64,000 nucleotides of DNA. Source: Micrasema longulum (lineage: Eukaryota; Arthropoda; Insecta; Trichoptera; Brachycentridae). Positions 51,628-63,310 of this stretch are shown here, piece by piece (within the stretch, counting starts at the first letter, position 1; each line of letters begins with the position of its first letter). The notes under the pieces were generated by a model. That model was not told the DNA's origin, made no database searches, and worked only from the letters and a program-made list of their open reading frames with translations. The stretch spans positions 310,001-374,000 of the forward strand of contig JAGVSM010004985.1 of assembly GCA_022494885.1 (NCBI GenBank). Reading direction: 5' to 3'. The position numbers and the translations under genes were made by a program.

Positions 51628-52492
51628 TGTAGGATTTTTATTTAAAAACTTCGCTGGTCTGTCCTTAAACCGTATCTTTTTTGTGTTTTTATATCATTGT
51701 CGACTGTTTGTTTCTGTAAAATAAATAATTAAATAATATATTGAATTTTAATATATTCATATACTTCACTTAAGGTGATAAAAATAATAAAATAGGTAAA
51801 AATCGTGGAAAAAAAAAAAAAATCGTGGTTGCCGAGACATCAATTAAACAAGTACAATTTGGAACCCCGGTTATGTCACAGGAACGGGTGGGTTAATATA
51901 TTCGTACTGTAAGTTATATAAAATGTATTACTGTTAATACGTTCTTGGGTAAAATCTACTTTAAAATGCAAATTATTCCATGAGTTTATAAACTCTAACA
52001 AGAAATTTCAATGAAAATATTGAACACCTTTTGTAAGGTAAACCCGAGGTTAACTTTCGTCAAGCGTTTATCAAAGTTATTTATAATCCGTTTTCGAATT
52101 TATCGATACCTTTATGAATTTATATTTCGCTTTTACGTTAAGAAGAAACGTTATCAATAATAAAATGTAATCTTATAAGTTAGGTCAAAGTTGATTAAGG
52201 AAAATACAATGTAATTAAAAGATAAATCGAAAATTCTTGAAATACCTTAAATAAAATAATCAGAACTGAGTTTCTGCAATTTATTTTGAATACTTTACTG
52301 AAAATTTGCTTACTTAACGTAGAATGGAGGAATTGATGAAAAGTATTGAATAGTTTAGTCTTGCAAATTCCATAATAAAATTCTCCTCGAACGTCCATTT
52401 CAGTATTCAAATCTGGTTTATAATATCGGAAATAAAATGTTACATCTTTCGCCGATTTCAATAAAATAAGAAAATTCAATATTTGAATTGGA
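51628..52492. other. Unannotated stretch
   Basis: No gene was recognised. A minus-strand frame of 134 codons (52195-52599) spans it but starts inside the antisense strand of the family-D SINE, so its first ~35 codons are SINE sequence; the rest is unrecognised. Confidence 0.35.
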
Positions 52493-52590
52493 TTGCGATG
52501 AGTGACGCAGACCGATGAATCAGAGGCCCGAGGTTCGAACTCACTACACCAGAACTTGAATAGTGAGCTATTTATAACTCGTCGAAAATG
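52493..52590 (+). mobile_element. SINE family D copy, 5'-truncated
   Basis: GACCGATGAATCAGAGGCCC, box B as GGTTCGAACTC, CACCAGAACTTGAATAGTGA, GCTATTTATAACTCGTCGAA and AATGCCCCCC follow the family order; the CTTGATTCCATTTTCTA part is shortened by a deletion. Confidence 0.65.
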
Positions 52591-52928
52591 CCCCCCCAAA
52601 AAAAAATTACGAAAATATTTTTTTTTTTTAAATGTAACTTGATTTGGTTAAAAGTTTTCCTGAAAATGAAAAAAAACAACAAAAATCTGTCCCTATTTCT
52701 CTACTTTTTTTTATGTATTCAAGGTAGGGTATTACAAATGTATCTCTTACATAAAAAACTATTTTATTATTTATTTTTTAAGTAATTCAAAATACGAAAC
52801 TTACTTAAGAAATGTACTCGACTTAATGTGTATTTTCTAGTAAATCGGGAGAAGTCCACCGACATGGTTCGTTCCTGGTCGAGTCACTATAAGCTGTGTC
52901 TTTTTACTCAATAAATGTATGTATTATA

Positions 52929-53178
52929 ATCATCATCATTCCCTTTCCACAACCTAATGGTGCATTGACCACTGCATTGGTACACCAATCGCAGTATTTC
53001 TTGATCATTTTTGTTACATGAAGGTAAGATAATCAGTCTTACGTTTCAGGGACTATGAAATATTCTAGTGTGAAAACACCCTTTTAAATAAATATTTAAT
53101 ATTAATCATATCAGGAATCGAACCCGAGACTTCTTGCATGGTAGACAAATACGCTGACCTCTATTCCACGAGGGCCAC
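52929..53178 (-). mobile_element. SINE family A, near full length
   Basis: Tail ATGATGATGATT at 52929, body with the GGTGTACCAATGCAGTGG block, and tRNA head ending GTGGCCCTCGTGGAATAG at 53178. About 20 bases are deleted around the usual CTGGTACCTGAA block (ACGTTTCAGGGACTATGAA here). Confidence 0.85.
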
Positions 53179-53539
53179 ATATGATGTATTAAATTAATGA
53201 AAAATAAATAATGAAAAACACAATTTACGTTATAATAATTGCGATACGTTAAAATGTCTATTAACTTAATTTTTAGGTTAAATTTAAAAACTAATATTTG
53301 TTTATATACTACTTAACTTTTTGTTTTAGGTTTATTTTAGACGTTGGCGGTCTTATTGTTTTCAGCAATACACTCAGACAACCAAAAAAGACCGGTGAAT
53401 GTTTGTCAAGGTTTGGACATTTATATAGCTGTTTCCTTACTTAGCAGAAACCATAAGTGTTTGATATTTCAACTCATTCATCTATTTTGACTGAATACAG
53501 CAATTTTATATGATGGTTAGGATTAACATATACCTTTTG

Positions 53540-53825
53540 TCTGTGTCCAGGTCGATGAAGAATACAGCTATGTGTGACTACTTTTAGGTAAAAATCCTGA
53601 AAAAGGAAATCAATTGGAGATAAGTCCGACTCATGGTGCAGTGGTTGGTATAATTGCCTACCATGTTTGAGGTCCAAGGTTCAATTCCCGCTAGGTTAAA
53701 TATTTTTCAATAGTGTTTTAACACTGCAATATTTCACTGATCGCCTCACCTTTTTGTAATAGATGACGCTGCATTTGGTTTTCCAATACATGGCCCTATG
53801 CACCACTGAGTCAGGATAAGTATTA
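53540..53825 (+). mobile_element. SINE family B copy
   Basis: Box A GTGCAGTGGTTGGTATAATT and box B AAGGTTCAATTCCC, preceded by the shared upstream block CCTGAAAAAGGAAATCAATT. Followed by GTTTTAACACTGCAATATTT, GATCGCCTCACC and a 3' end GGCCCTATGCACCACTGAGT that recalls the 3' end of family A. The two families may therefore share a tail acquired from the same LINE. Confidence 0.7.
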
Positions 53826-54322
53826 TAACTTAATTGTATGGAAGGCTCATGTCGGATATTGTCATTCTTCCTCACGTCCAGATTGCAATTATACGAACGG
53901 TAAAAATATTTAAAATATCAACTATGGAAGTCTACAGACAACAATAATAATAGTTTGTGGAATCACTGAATTTTTTTTTAAATCAAATTTGATTATAAAT
54001 ATACACCACTATGTGACACTGAACTTAAATGAAAAAAATCTTCAGACAAATATTTATTTTTTATTTAAAAAATAACACAAAAGAATGTCACTAGTTATAT
54101 AATCCATTTTATAATGTTTAAAAACAGGTAAGGTGTCAACGCCCGATTTTTGTCGGTGTTTCTTCTGTTAACATTAAGGTATATAACTAGAGTTAGCATG
54201 ATCGTTTGAAATATGGTCCCTCTACCTGCGGCCAATCGGCATATGCTTGATAAAACGAACTTCAGTCTGTTGTGAGCAGTCCCCGGCTACTTTTAAACTT
54301 TTTTCTCCCCGCAATTACTAAA

Positions 54323-54385
54323 ATGCCTATGTGTACGCTAAGATACTGCACAAATCGATTTGAAAAAACGATGGTTTCACCTTTC
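54323..54385 (+). other. Possible THAP-domain start
   Basis: ATG at 54323 opens MPMCTLRYCTNRFEKTMVSP. A Met-Pro start with Cys at positions 4 and 9 and NR after it is how THAP zinc-finger proteins (host factors and P-element-type transposases) usually begin. The frame runs on without the expected C..H pair or the AVPTIF-type box and ends at 54509, so if real this is only a first exon or a relic. No clear GT donor was identified. Confidence 0.25.
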
Positions 54386-54454
54386 ACCGATAAGTTATAT
54401 TCTTATCTTAATCAATACTTGTTTAAAATAGCTATTTTAATGTCAAAAAAGTCT

Positions 54455-54560
54455 TATTATTATTTATTTATTTATTTATTCATTCAAAATTACAAAATTA
54501 AATATTTTTGAACTTATTAAGGCTTTTTAGGCTATGCCCATGTCAAGTCACAATAAATAA
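54455..54560 (-). mobile_element. LINE tail fragment
   Basis: A (AAAT/AATA)n tail read on the minus strand (54460-54482) adjoins TGACATGGGCATAGCCT and AAAAAGCCTTAATAAG, the usual arrangement of a LINE 3' terminus. No coding part is recognisable. Confidence 0.4.
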
Positions 54561-56199
54561 CAGTAAAAATACATAGAAAAATTAAATATATCAAATTATT
54601 ATGACATAGAATAACAATCTAGAAAAAAATGGTAAATGAAAAAAATAATAATAAATAATATGTTACCAATTCGTGAGTTATCGCACGTCTCTGTCCTGCT
54701 CAGTTAGTTGGGCGTATGGTAAACAAAGGTAACATGTATGCGGAAGGGAACGACATACTAAATAGAACTTACAGTAGATCAATGTAAACAGTCCATGCTC
54801 TATACTGTACTATGTGTTTTGCTTGCCAAAGTCGACGTGATATGACGTGACGACACTTGTTCCCTCTACTGGTCATTCCCTTTCCTTTGGGGACGACTTT
54901 TTTACTCGGATTTGTATGGAGTGTCATCTCTATAAATTATGTCTCAATGTGTATTGAGGGGATGCGTGGTCAAACGTATTACCGTATTTCTTTCCTGGAT
55001 TATGGCACATGAGCGACGATTTTTTACACACTACAGATATTCACCACTGGCGTTTACCCATCATCTGTTTTTTTATCGTCTTTTATAAGAGCTAGAAGCA
55101 TCTAAAAACCCTTGAAAGCGCCTTGTTTTATCTGTCATCCTCGGACGTCTGGTATACAAATACGATAATTATTTTTGAAAAAGTCAAAACGTGCTGACTT
55201 AGAAATATTTTTTTCTGATACTCTCTATTTAAAAAAAAAATGTTTTTTTTTTGAGAATGGGAGAATAAAATACAAGACCTTGGTTTTTTTGATTTTAACA
55301 TAATCCGTCCGATGGGCAGTTATCCTTTTCGCACAGTATTATAGAAAACATCTACAAGAAAGAAAAATTGTACCCAAATTCATATTCTCTAAAAAGCTGT
55401 TTTTAATCATCCCAAGTTAGCAGTTTGTAATCAATAGTCTACGGCGTTTTAGCAATAAACGTTTTTGTATCATGAAAATACAATTTTCAAATGCTTACTT
55501 GTTTTCTAAACTTCACGGTGTTAGAATCGCAAAAGTGTCAATAAACTATGTTTTTATTGCGCAAAGAAACGTAATCGTTACCGTTTATGAATTAATAATT
55601 CAAAAGCTTCAAAATTACGGTATAGTTATAGGCATGGAAGTAAGTTCAAGAATCATAAAATGGGTTTATTTCACAGGCAGCTAAATTTAATGGGTATATT
55701 TGTATTTAAAGTGACGACCTTTCAAAAGGCCATGACAATTGATACGAAAGGCGCGAAGCTTTTTGACAATTAATGAAGCAAATTGGTTTATTCAAGGAAC
55801 ATCGGCTTTTATCTGAAATTATGCTAGTCATAAGCCTCTCCTGAGAATTTCGTCGCATTCTCCGTCAATTCAAAACACGATCTCATTTTGTTTTCAAGTT
55901 TAGAAACGTTAGATAACACAGAACACGGACATTACATAGGCACCCTGTTATGTAAATGGAATTTTACGTCATATTTTTTACCTTAATTTTACATTACAAA
56001 CTGTGAAATTATTTTCGCTTTCTGTGAATATTCATATTATAAATTAATTTATTTTATACTCTTATTTAAGTATTTAACAACTCTACTTTTCATATTGAAA
56101 AAACCATTGAAAACATAACACATGACAATTATAACAACTATGAAAAAACAATATCCCTGCCTGAATACAGTTTTAACAGTTGTATACAGATATTTGTGT
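54561..56199. other. Unannotated stretch
   Basis: No gene was recognised. 54970-55040 resembles 12395-12460, and CATAATCCGTCCGATGG at 55303 repeats a motif at 39296-39320. Frames such as 55472-55684 lack recognisable domains. Confidence 0.3.
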
Positions 56200-56390
56200 G
56201 GAATATATCCAAAATCTTAAGCGAGTGTTTTCGACTCTACTCAGATTAAAATTCGGAAAAGGGTAATTGAGTTGGGGCAAGTCTGCCTCGCGGTGTAGTG
56301 GTTGGCGTGTTTCAACTGAAATTGACAAATAACTAGCTGTCAATCCCACCCCTTGGAGTGTTCCATTGAACAATGAACTTCGCAAGTTTT
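56200..56390 (+). mobile_element. SINE family B copy, degraded
   Basis: Shares GCGAGTGTTTTCGACTCTAC and GAAAAGGGTAATTGAG with the upstream block of the 5500 copy, then box A (CTCGCGGTGTAGTGGTTGGC). Box B is replaced by unrelated sequence (CAAATAACTAGCTGTCAATC). Confidence 0.5.
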
Positions 56391-56619
56391 GTTAAATTAT
56401 TTGAAAACCAGAAACTTCAAACATTTAATTCCTTGGTAATTTACTGTGTTTTTTAATGAATAGCGAATAGCGGAGAGACTTTTGCTACGAAGCAAGTGGC
56501 ATGACTGCGTGTGAAAAAGATAATAGAAATTAGTCATATTTTTTTTTCATATAGAACGGGAGGCCTTTTTTAAAGTTCAGAACTTTTAGTTTAAGACCCT
56601 GGTCCTTTGATTTTTTAAA

Positions 56620-56880
56620 TATTTTTTTTATATGGGAGTTGCTTTATTATTTACCTTGCATAAAATAAACAAGGTTTATGTTTCAAAAGTAGATTTTTCT
56701 GCAATTTAATTTCATTTTTTATTTATCTGAACTATTGGGATCAGGAAGGATAAACTAATGTGGGCCAATCAGGAATTTTTCAGCATTTGCTCATGTGGAG
56801 AGGAAACCACTTAAAACTCTTTAGAAGAAACCAGCCTGTTGGCAGTAGTCAACAAGCCTTCCGTTCCACTAGATAAGTGT
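56620..56880 (+). repeat. Interspersed repeat family G, copy 2
   Basis: Counterpart of 23108-23344: ATGGGAGTTGCTTTATTATT, TAGATTTTTCTGCAATTTAA, TGGGATCAGGAAGG and AAACCAGCCTGTTGGCAG. A minus-strand frame at 56811-57011 partly overlaps it but is not conserved in copy 1. Confidence 0.55.
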
Positions 56881-57479
56881 TCGGCATTTTCTTCCCTACT
56901 TTGGTTTATTTTACCAATTGCCTGCACTATATTGACCATGTATGATACTACCTCTCGTGTGAGTTCTTTGTTACCTATCACCGATGGGATGTCGCATAGA
57001 TCTTCACCCAAGCTTCTTCCTTCCTTCGATCAACGGCTATACGAAAAATCTTTTTTTATTATTTAATAAAAAGACCACGTGGACATTTTACCTTCAACCT
57101 TATTCCAGAAAGCAAGTCAAGGAATACATTACTACGGTTTTCATAGTTGTACGTGATAAATAATATTAATATTTGGTGAAATCATAAAACATCATTTTTG
57201 TGAAAAATCGTCTCAAGGGCACTATACAATTCTACGATTAAACTTACATTGTTACAAAGCTAATACTACATATTGAACTTTCTGATTGGGTATGATAAAC
57301 AAAAAAAAATGGGATTTTAATTGAGGTCTGAACTGACTGGGACAGTCAATGATTCGCAAGTGTAAAGGCATTTGGTTCCAGGCAAAGGGGTCGGCTACGG
57401 CAAAAGCACATCTACGAACCTAGTTGGGCAGCGCCAGAGTTTGACAAATTTTCCTCTACTTTTATCAAATAGTGACCTG

Positions 57480-58090
57480 CTTAGATTTTTTTTTCTTTAA
57501 TATAGGTTTCATTTACACGCTTATTTAAAGTCAATATATACATAAATAAACAAAACAACACAAAAAGATCGTCAAGTTTCAATATATAAATGCACAGTCT
57601 AAAAATAATCAAATAAATGAACACAAATAAAATAGTATTGTCAGTTCCATATACTGCTGTCTTCCATCTACTCATTTAGTCCATAATATGCCTTTTTTTA
57701 AGAAGTATTCCTTTTATAATTTTTTGAATTTATTGTCCTTCATAATTAGGACATTGTCGGCTATTCTATTGTAGAAGCGTGCGCAGTGCCCCACAAACGA
57801 TGTGCTTACCTTACTAAGCTTTAACTTTGGGATTGCTAATTTGTCTACTTTTAGTATTATAATTATGTTTGTCGCTTTTTTTTAAAAAGAGATATTTTAC
57901 GCACAAACATTATATTCTCACAAATAAACTTATATACCGTCACAATGTTTATTTCTTTAAAAAGCTTTCTTAAAGAATCACAAAAATGTAATATGTATAT
58001 ACTTCTCACTGCCCTCTTTTGCAAAAAAAAAAAACTGCGGAAATATCGGCAGCCTGACCCCACACTGAAACGCCACAAGTCATAACAGTG
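57480..58090 (-). mobile_element. LINE 3' end with jockey/CR1-like RT C-terminus
   Basis: Minus-strand segments in changing frames: MTCGVSVWGQAADI near 58070, LQKRAVRSIYILHFCDSLRK, LFKEINIVTVYKFICENIMF, HNYNTKSRQ, then KLSKVSTSFVGHCARFYNRI near 57770. The order (G.SVWG.A..., LQKRAVR, LFKEL.I.T...., HNYNTR, FVG...YN.I) is the classical insect jockey/CR1-like C-terminal domain. Three or more frameshifts. About 200 bases of UTR follow to 57480. Confidence 0.8.
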
Positions 58091-59192
58091 TGAAAGTAGC
58101 TAAAATAAAAATAAAATGATTTTTTAAATTATGTAATTACGATCATGCAATTATAATGCTATTTCTAATATACGCTTCGTTTTTCTCGCATCTCGCAGCT
58201 TTGAAAATGACGTTTCATAAACAAGCAACACCCAAACAAATTATTTGCATAATGTAGGCTTAAACTAGTCTCAATTTTCGTCAGTCGATTCCCGCGTAAA
58301 TCGAAATAACAAATTATCACAAAGCACCACGAGCCATATTGATTAAGTCAACACCAAACAGAAAGCGATGATTTGGGTTTATTGTATTAATTCTTTAACG
58401 GTAGCAAATCATTACGATAATTAAAACAAACAGACGTCCTTTAATCCTTTTTACATTAAGTAACTTTGATCGAATTGATTATTGGACTTATTTGTACTTC
58501 GAAATATGTATATATTCAATTTTTATTTTTGTTTGTCCAATTAGCGCTTTTACGCGTATTAGCTTTGTTCAATTTAGATGGGAGAATATACAGGTGTGTA
58601 AAGTACATAAAAAAATAACGGTTTTTCGTTAATTCATTTTAACTTTTTACGCTATAACGTTATATAATCACAACCATTCAAAGGAATAGATACTGTTTGG
58701 TGTAAAATTAACAATAATTACGAATTTAAATCAAACATGGTCAAAAAAAACTTTCTCTCTCAAAGTTTTAATACATAGGTATCTTTTTTAGCAAAATAAA
58801 TGCCAATTAATGAAAAATATTCGCCGCGGTTCATTAAATTTAAGCTAAAAACTAACAAAAAAGGAAAATTAAAAAGTGTTCGAGCCTTTGTTTATCAAAT
58901 AGCGAATTCATAAAATAAGACAGGCTTTAAAAATGTACTCTAATTGACGTCACGCCTCACTTCTCCAGCTATTTTGTTATCTTTTGTGCCTCAAAAATGG
59001 AAAAGATAGAACCTTCTACCATTTTGATAAACTCCATGAAAATAAACTTGTGATATGGAGAAAATTCCTAGGTTTATTTTTTGTTCCTGGTAAATTTTAC
59101 GCAAAGACAAAATAAGATAAATTATAACTTTGATCAACTACACTGAAAGAAATAATGAGCTTGTAAGATTATTCATGTCATCATTTATTTAT
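58091..59192. other. Unannotated stretch
   Basis: No gene or window-internal repeat was recognised. Confidence 0.35.
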
Positions 59193-59450
59193 CAGCCTCG
59201 TGGTGTAATGCTCAGCGCGTCTGCCTACCATGCAAAAGATCTCAGGATCGATTTCTGATTTGGTTGATATGAAATAGTTATTTAAAGGGGTGTTTTCCAC
59301 CCAGAATATTTCATAGTCCCTGGACTGGTACCTGAAGCGTAAGGCTAATTTTCTTACTTTCTTGCTACAAAAATGATCAAGATATACTGTGATATATTTA
59401 ACAATGCAGTGCTCTTTGCACCATTAGGTGTGAAAACTAAATTAATAATA
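59193..59450 (+). mobile_element. SINE family A, near full length
   Basis: CAGCCTCGTGGTGTAATGCT head, damaged box B (GGATCGATTTC), CCTGGACTGGTACCTGAAGC block, and a tail decayed to AAATTAATAATAA. The target may start CATTTATTTAT. Confidence 0.85.
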
Positions 59451-59639
59451 ACTCCTACAGTAATTATTCATCTAATGAATAGCAAAAACTCTACATAAGC
59501 AAATAATTATTAAGATTGACACATCAAAAAAAATTCGAGACTCAAGACAATTTTTAACAAACAATTAGGGTTGAATCCATCACCGTTTTACCATAAGTTG
59601 AACGCATACAAAATATTGTCAAATAATGCCGATGCTTTT

Positions 59640-59735
59640 AATTGATGGTTATAAATAAATAAAAGAAAATAACGTAAAAAGGAAATAATAAGGAAAAGAA
59701 AATAATAAATAAATAAAAGAAAATAACATTACATT
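59640..59735. repeat. Short A-rich direct repeats
   Basis: ATAAATAAATAAAAGAAAAT plus AAC occurs twice about 53 bases apart (starting near 59652 and 59705) within an A/G-rich tract. Confidence 0.5.
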
Positions 59736-59817
59736 TTACAATCGTAGGTGAGTGTTATCTAAAAACTGCATGTCTAATTAAATCTAAAAAAATAGTTTTA
59801 AGAAAATCTTAAACAAG

Positions 59818-60010
59818 TTAGTAATATCTATTTATTATAGGAGCAAAAATTTATTAACATTTTCTTGTATACCCACAAACAGGCCATGCCTTTGTGGGAT
59901 TTTTCGTTAACTATTTTTACAATTAATATGTATTTTATTGCTTTGAAATTATCCTTTATTTTTGCATACACTGTTTTAATAATCATTAAAATAATAATAA
60001 ATGTTTTTGA
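59818..60010 (+). mobile_element. LINE 3'UTR fragment
   Basis: Matches 4848-5036 in the same orientation: TTATTATAGGAGCAAAAATT, TTTTCTTGTATACCCACAAA and CAGGCCATGCCTTTGTGG. No coding part is kept. Confidence 0.65.
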
Positions 60011-60412
60011 CATTTTTGTCTATCCTTGGAACTTAATTTACCATCTCAAGAGTTCGCACATTTCTATCAATATTTTCCCGGTCTCCTGCCAAACTCCTCA
60101 CCTGACCACACTCACGAACAGCGGAAAAAGTTGTCAAGTACAAACCTTTACTAACATTCATAAAATATATACCTTTAATTGTGTGTTTTTGTTAGTTAGA
60201 AGATATTGTTTATGGGAATAAGCCCTTAAAGGTACGTATTTATGACACAATTTTTTTTTTAAAACGTAGATTTTCATCCCAATAAATGTAAAAACAGGTT
60301 TTATTTAGGTGTTCAGACATAACGGTTAATATGAAAAATTGCTTCAGTTTATCACATTTCTTGGTGAAACTGCACTTTAATTATAAAAAATAATAAAAAT
60401 ACGTATTTAGTT

Positions 60413-60775
60413 TTTTTCCACATTTATTTATAATATTTACCAGTGACCGGGTTTTAGCGTGATTGACATCGCGAGACTGGTTTTATGTGATTTATACAAG
60501 TCAAAATTATACATTATAAATCTGTTTTTATTATATGCATTCAAGCAAAACTTCAATTCATGCAATCGTGATTACTTTATACATAAATTATTTTAATTTA
60601 AACTCATTTATTCCCATAACTATATAAAATCATGATTTACAGCCCCGACTTGCATTTGTGTATAACACAGAAATTCGTTTTGTCTCCCACTTGTCTGATG
60701 ATGTCAGTCACGTCGAAACCCAGTCACTATTAAAAATTATAAATAAAAGTGGAATAAAACTATAAATGAATTTTT
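60413..60775. mobile_element. Second Penelope-like inverted terminal-repeat pair
   Basis: The right arm (60655-60775, plus) reads ACTTGTCTGATGATGTCAGT, CACGTCGAAACCCAGTCACT, then ATTATAAATAAAAGTGGAAT. The left arm (60413-60492), reverse complemented, reads CAGTCTCGCGATGTCAATCA, CGCTAAAACCCGGTCACTGG, then TATTATAAATAAATGTGG. CTGATGA (60695-60701) and CGTCGAAAC (60711-60719) are spaced as in a hammerhead core, but a canonical stem II is not clear. It is unrelated in sequence to the 47632-48000 pair. Confidence 0.5.
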
Positions 60776-60894
60776 ATTGTGTTTTATAAGTATTTCACCA
60801 AACGAATTGTATACTACTTGTATTTAGAAAAATATTATAATTTTGAAAAAAATCTATATTATTTATTTTTTATTTTATTATTCTTTTTAATTTC

Positions 60895-61750
60895 ATTGAT
60901 AATTACGGGTTACATACATTTAACAAAATAATTTCACTTTTTAAATTCACATTCTACTGTTAATAATAATATTTTTAACATCTTTTGTAAAGGTTGTCTT
61001 TTGTTTAGTTTTGTCTGGTAGTTTATTGTATAATTTCAGTCCATGGTTTATTAGTTTCGATTGTCCTTTTCTCGTTTTAAAAGATGGTATATGATATTTT
61101 CTGATATTCTCGTATTGTGTTCATGTTTACTTCAGTTTTTTTCAAGTTTTAATTCTTCGTCCACAATTACATCAGTGGCTAATTTATGAATAATTTTTAA
61201 AGATTCTAGTTTAAAGAGTTCAGTTACATTTAATTGTTTAGTTTGTTTAAAAGGTTCTTTAGTTGCTGTTAGATAGGGAAGGTCATATATTATACTAACT
61301 TTAATATTTTATTTTGCTGTCTTTGTAGTCTGTTTATGTCATTTTGATTTCCCGTTTCTCATAGTAGTTGCATATAACATATTTTAGTTTTTACATAGGC
61401 TTCATACATTTTTTTTTCCTTTATTGGAACAAAGTTTTTGATTTAAAAAAATAGACTCCATAAAGTCGCCACTTTGCTAATTAAATTGTTGATATGAATT
61501 GTCCATGTCAATTGTCTGTCTATTGTTAGTCTCAAGTATTTAACATGTTCAATTTCAGTTAGTGGTTCATTATTTGTGTAAGCATCTACTTTGTGACATT
61601 TTTTTCTAGATTCAAAATGGATAATATTGCATTTTTTTTCATTAAGTGTGAGTAAGTTTGTGTTTGCCCATTTAGTCAACATAGTAAGGTCTTCGTTTAT
61701 GTCATTGTTTGTTAATGCGTCTGTTTAGATGGTTTAGTCCGCTAAATATC
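60895..61750 (-). pseudogene. LINE family F RT fragment with a stop in the catalytic box
   Basis: The minus strand starts YLAD-stop-TI at about 61748, then DALTNNDINEDLTMLTKWAN, TNLLTLNEKKCNIIHF, VKYLRLTIDRQLTWTIHINN, and after frame changes LPYLTATKEPFKQTKQLNV, TELFKLESLKIIHKLATD and HNTR. It ends with the family tail NHGLKLYNKLPDKTKQK in broken form. The second Asp of the YLADD box is a TAA stop. The 3' end lies near 60895. Confidence 0.75.
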
Positions 61751-62138
61751 TTTAGATGGCTGTGATTATTAATTTATTTTACATTTTATAAACATATGTA
61801 ATATATATACACATATAAGGGCGGCCATATTGCCTTAAGTCAATTTCTTCCTACCTCACCAAAGCGTTCAGTTTGAGAAAAAAAATTATTACGTTTATAT
61901 ATGAAACGGATGTACGTCACCTAAAACATTTGGTAACATCTTTATTCCAAAATTAAAAATCACAACTGCGCAACATCATTATACTGACAGAGGGATATTT
62001 TGCTTAACTTAAATGATAAAAGGAAATAAAAAATTCATTCAGAAATACAACATGTTTGAGAAAGATGTCAAACATCATAAAAAAAAATTAAGTAACACTC
62101 ATTAATAACATATTATATTTTTCAAATTCATATTTTAG
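61751..62138. other. Unannotated stretch
   Basis: No gene was recognised; a short ATATATACACATATA tract occurs at 61801-61816. Confidence 0.35.
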
Positions 62139-62940
62139 ATACATGGAATTAAGAATAGTCTAGAAGAAGCGTAGAATCATACTTGAATACATCGGTCTGT
62201 GTCCAAAAAACCACCCACTTTACCCCACTTTCACCACGCACATGCGTGAAGTCGCCGCCAAATGTTACCAGATCGCAAAAAATATAATTATAACACAAAT
62301 GTAAGATAACTTTATTAATAAAAAAGCAATTTGTTAATTTCTTTTAAATTTTATTGTACACGCAAAAACATTGATTGACACAACAGCGTATATAAATAAA
62401 AGGTCATTTAATAAGAGTAATTTAATTAATGAACTTTGAACTAAAAAAATAAAATAAATTTTATTTTACATAAAACGGATATTTTTATGTCATGTCAAAT
62501 AAAATTTTATGTTTTAAATATAATGTTGGTCAAATGTCCACCACGTCGTTGTTTAATCTGAGAGATCCAATTTTCATTATTTCTCTCATTAGATGAGCAA
62601 AGCAGCGTAAAAAATTTGACTACCCTGGCAACACTAACAATCCGCCCATTATATTTTCTTTGACAATCTGACAAATGGAAAATAAACTTAATTTTTAAGT
62701 AATGTATTTGCTACTTACACATGAATTTTCTACTAACACATGAAATGTGATCCCATACTGTTTCTCTAAGATCCCAGCAGTATTTCTAAACTTTTAAAAC
62801 GACACAGCGATTTGCGTACTGAGCGACGTCTACAAAGAAACTAATGGGTAAAAACGTAAAACTACTCCTTTAAGAGTAGTTTAGTCGCCTTCTGTTTGAT
62901 GCGCGTATGCGGTATCTGGACTATTCTTAATTCTATGTAT
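62139..62940. mobile_element. Inverted-repeat DNA element, 802 bp
   Basis: Terminal inverted repeats of 26 bp: ATACATGGAATTAAGAATAG then TCTAGA on the left; ATACATAGAATTAAGAATAG then TCCAGA on the right (reverse complemented). The interior contains CACATGCGTGAAGTCGCCGC, shared with 21425-21555, and CCTGGCAACACTAACAATCC. No transposase frame. Flanking target duplication is unclear. Confidence 0.65.
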
Positions 62941-63216
62941 TTTGTATATTTAAAAAGTTTGTAATAATAATCTATAGAAATATGCATACCTAATAATCAT
63001 TAGGTCAGTTGGAATAAAAAAATCATCATTTCCTCCTTATTTTTTTAGTATCTACTTTCTAAATCTTTTAATTTCCTTTTCGTTTTCCATCACGTTGCAT
63101 ATTTTAAGTACATTTATTATCTTATCAGCTTTTGTGTCGGATAAATGTCAATAAATTATTAATGAAAACCTTTTAATACGGCTTACTGAATTATAATAAG
63201 GTTCAATTTGATTTAT

Positions 63217-63310
63217 AATCATCATCAATTATCTTCATTGTTCCCTTTTTTGCACCTAATGGTGTATATGGCACTGCATTGGTACATAAATCGCGGTGTA
63301 TCTTGATCAC
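63217..63310 (-). mobile_element. SINE family A, 3' fragment
   Basis: Minus strand: CGTGATCAAGATACACCGCG, GTACCAATGCAGTGCCATAT, ACACCATTAGGTGC and an ATTGATGATGATTAT tail. Head missing. Confidence 0.7.

Noticed and set aside
52195..52599. 134-codon minus-strand frame, one of the longest non-RT frames
   Set aside because: Its first ~35 codons are antisense to a family-D SINE, and the remainder has no recognisable domain, copies or splice context.
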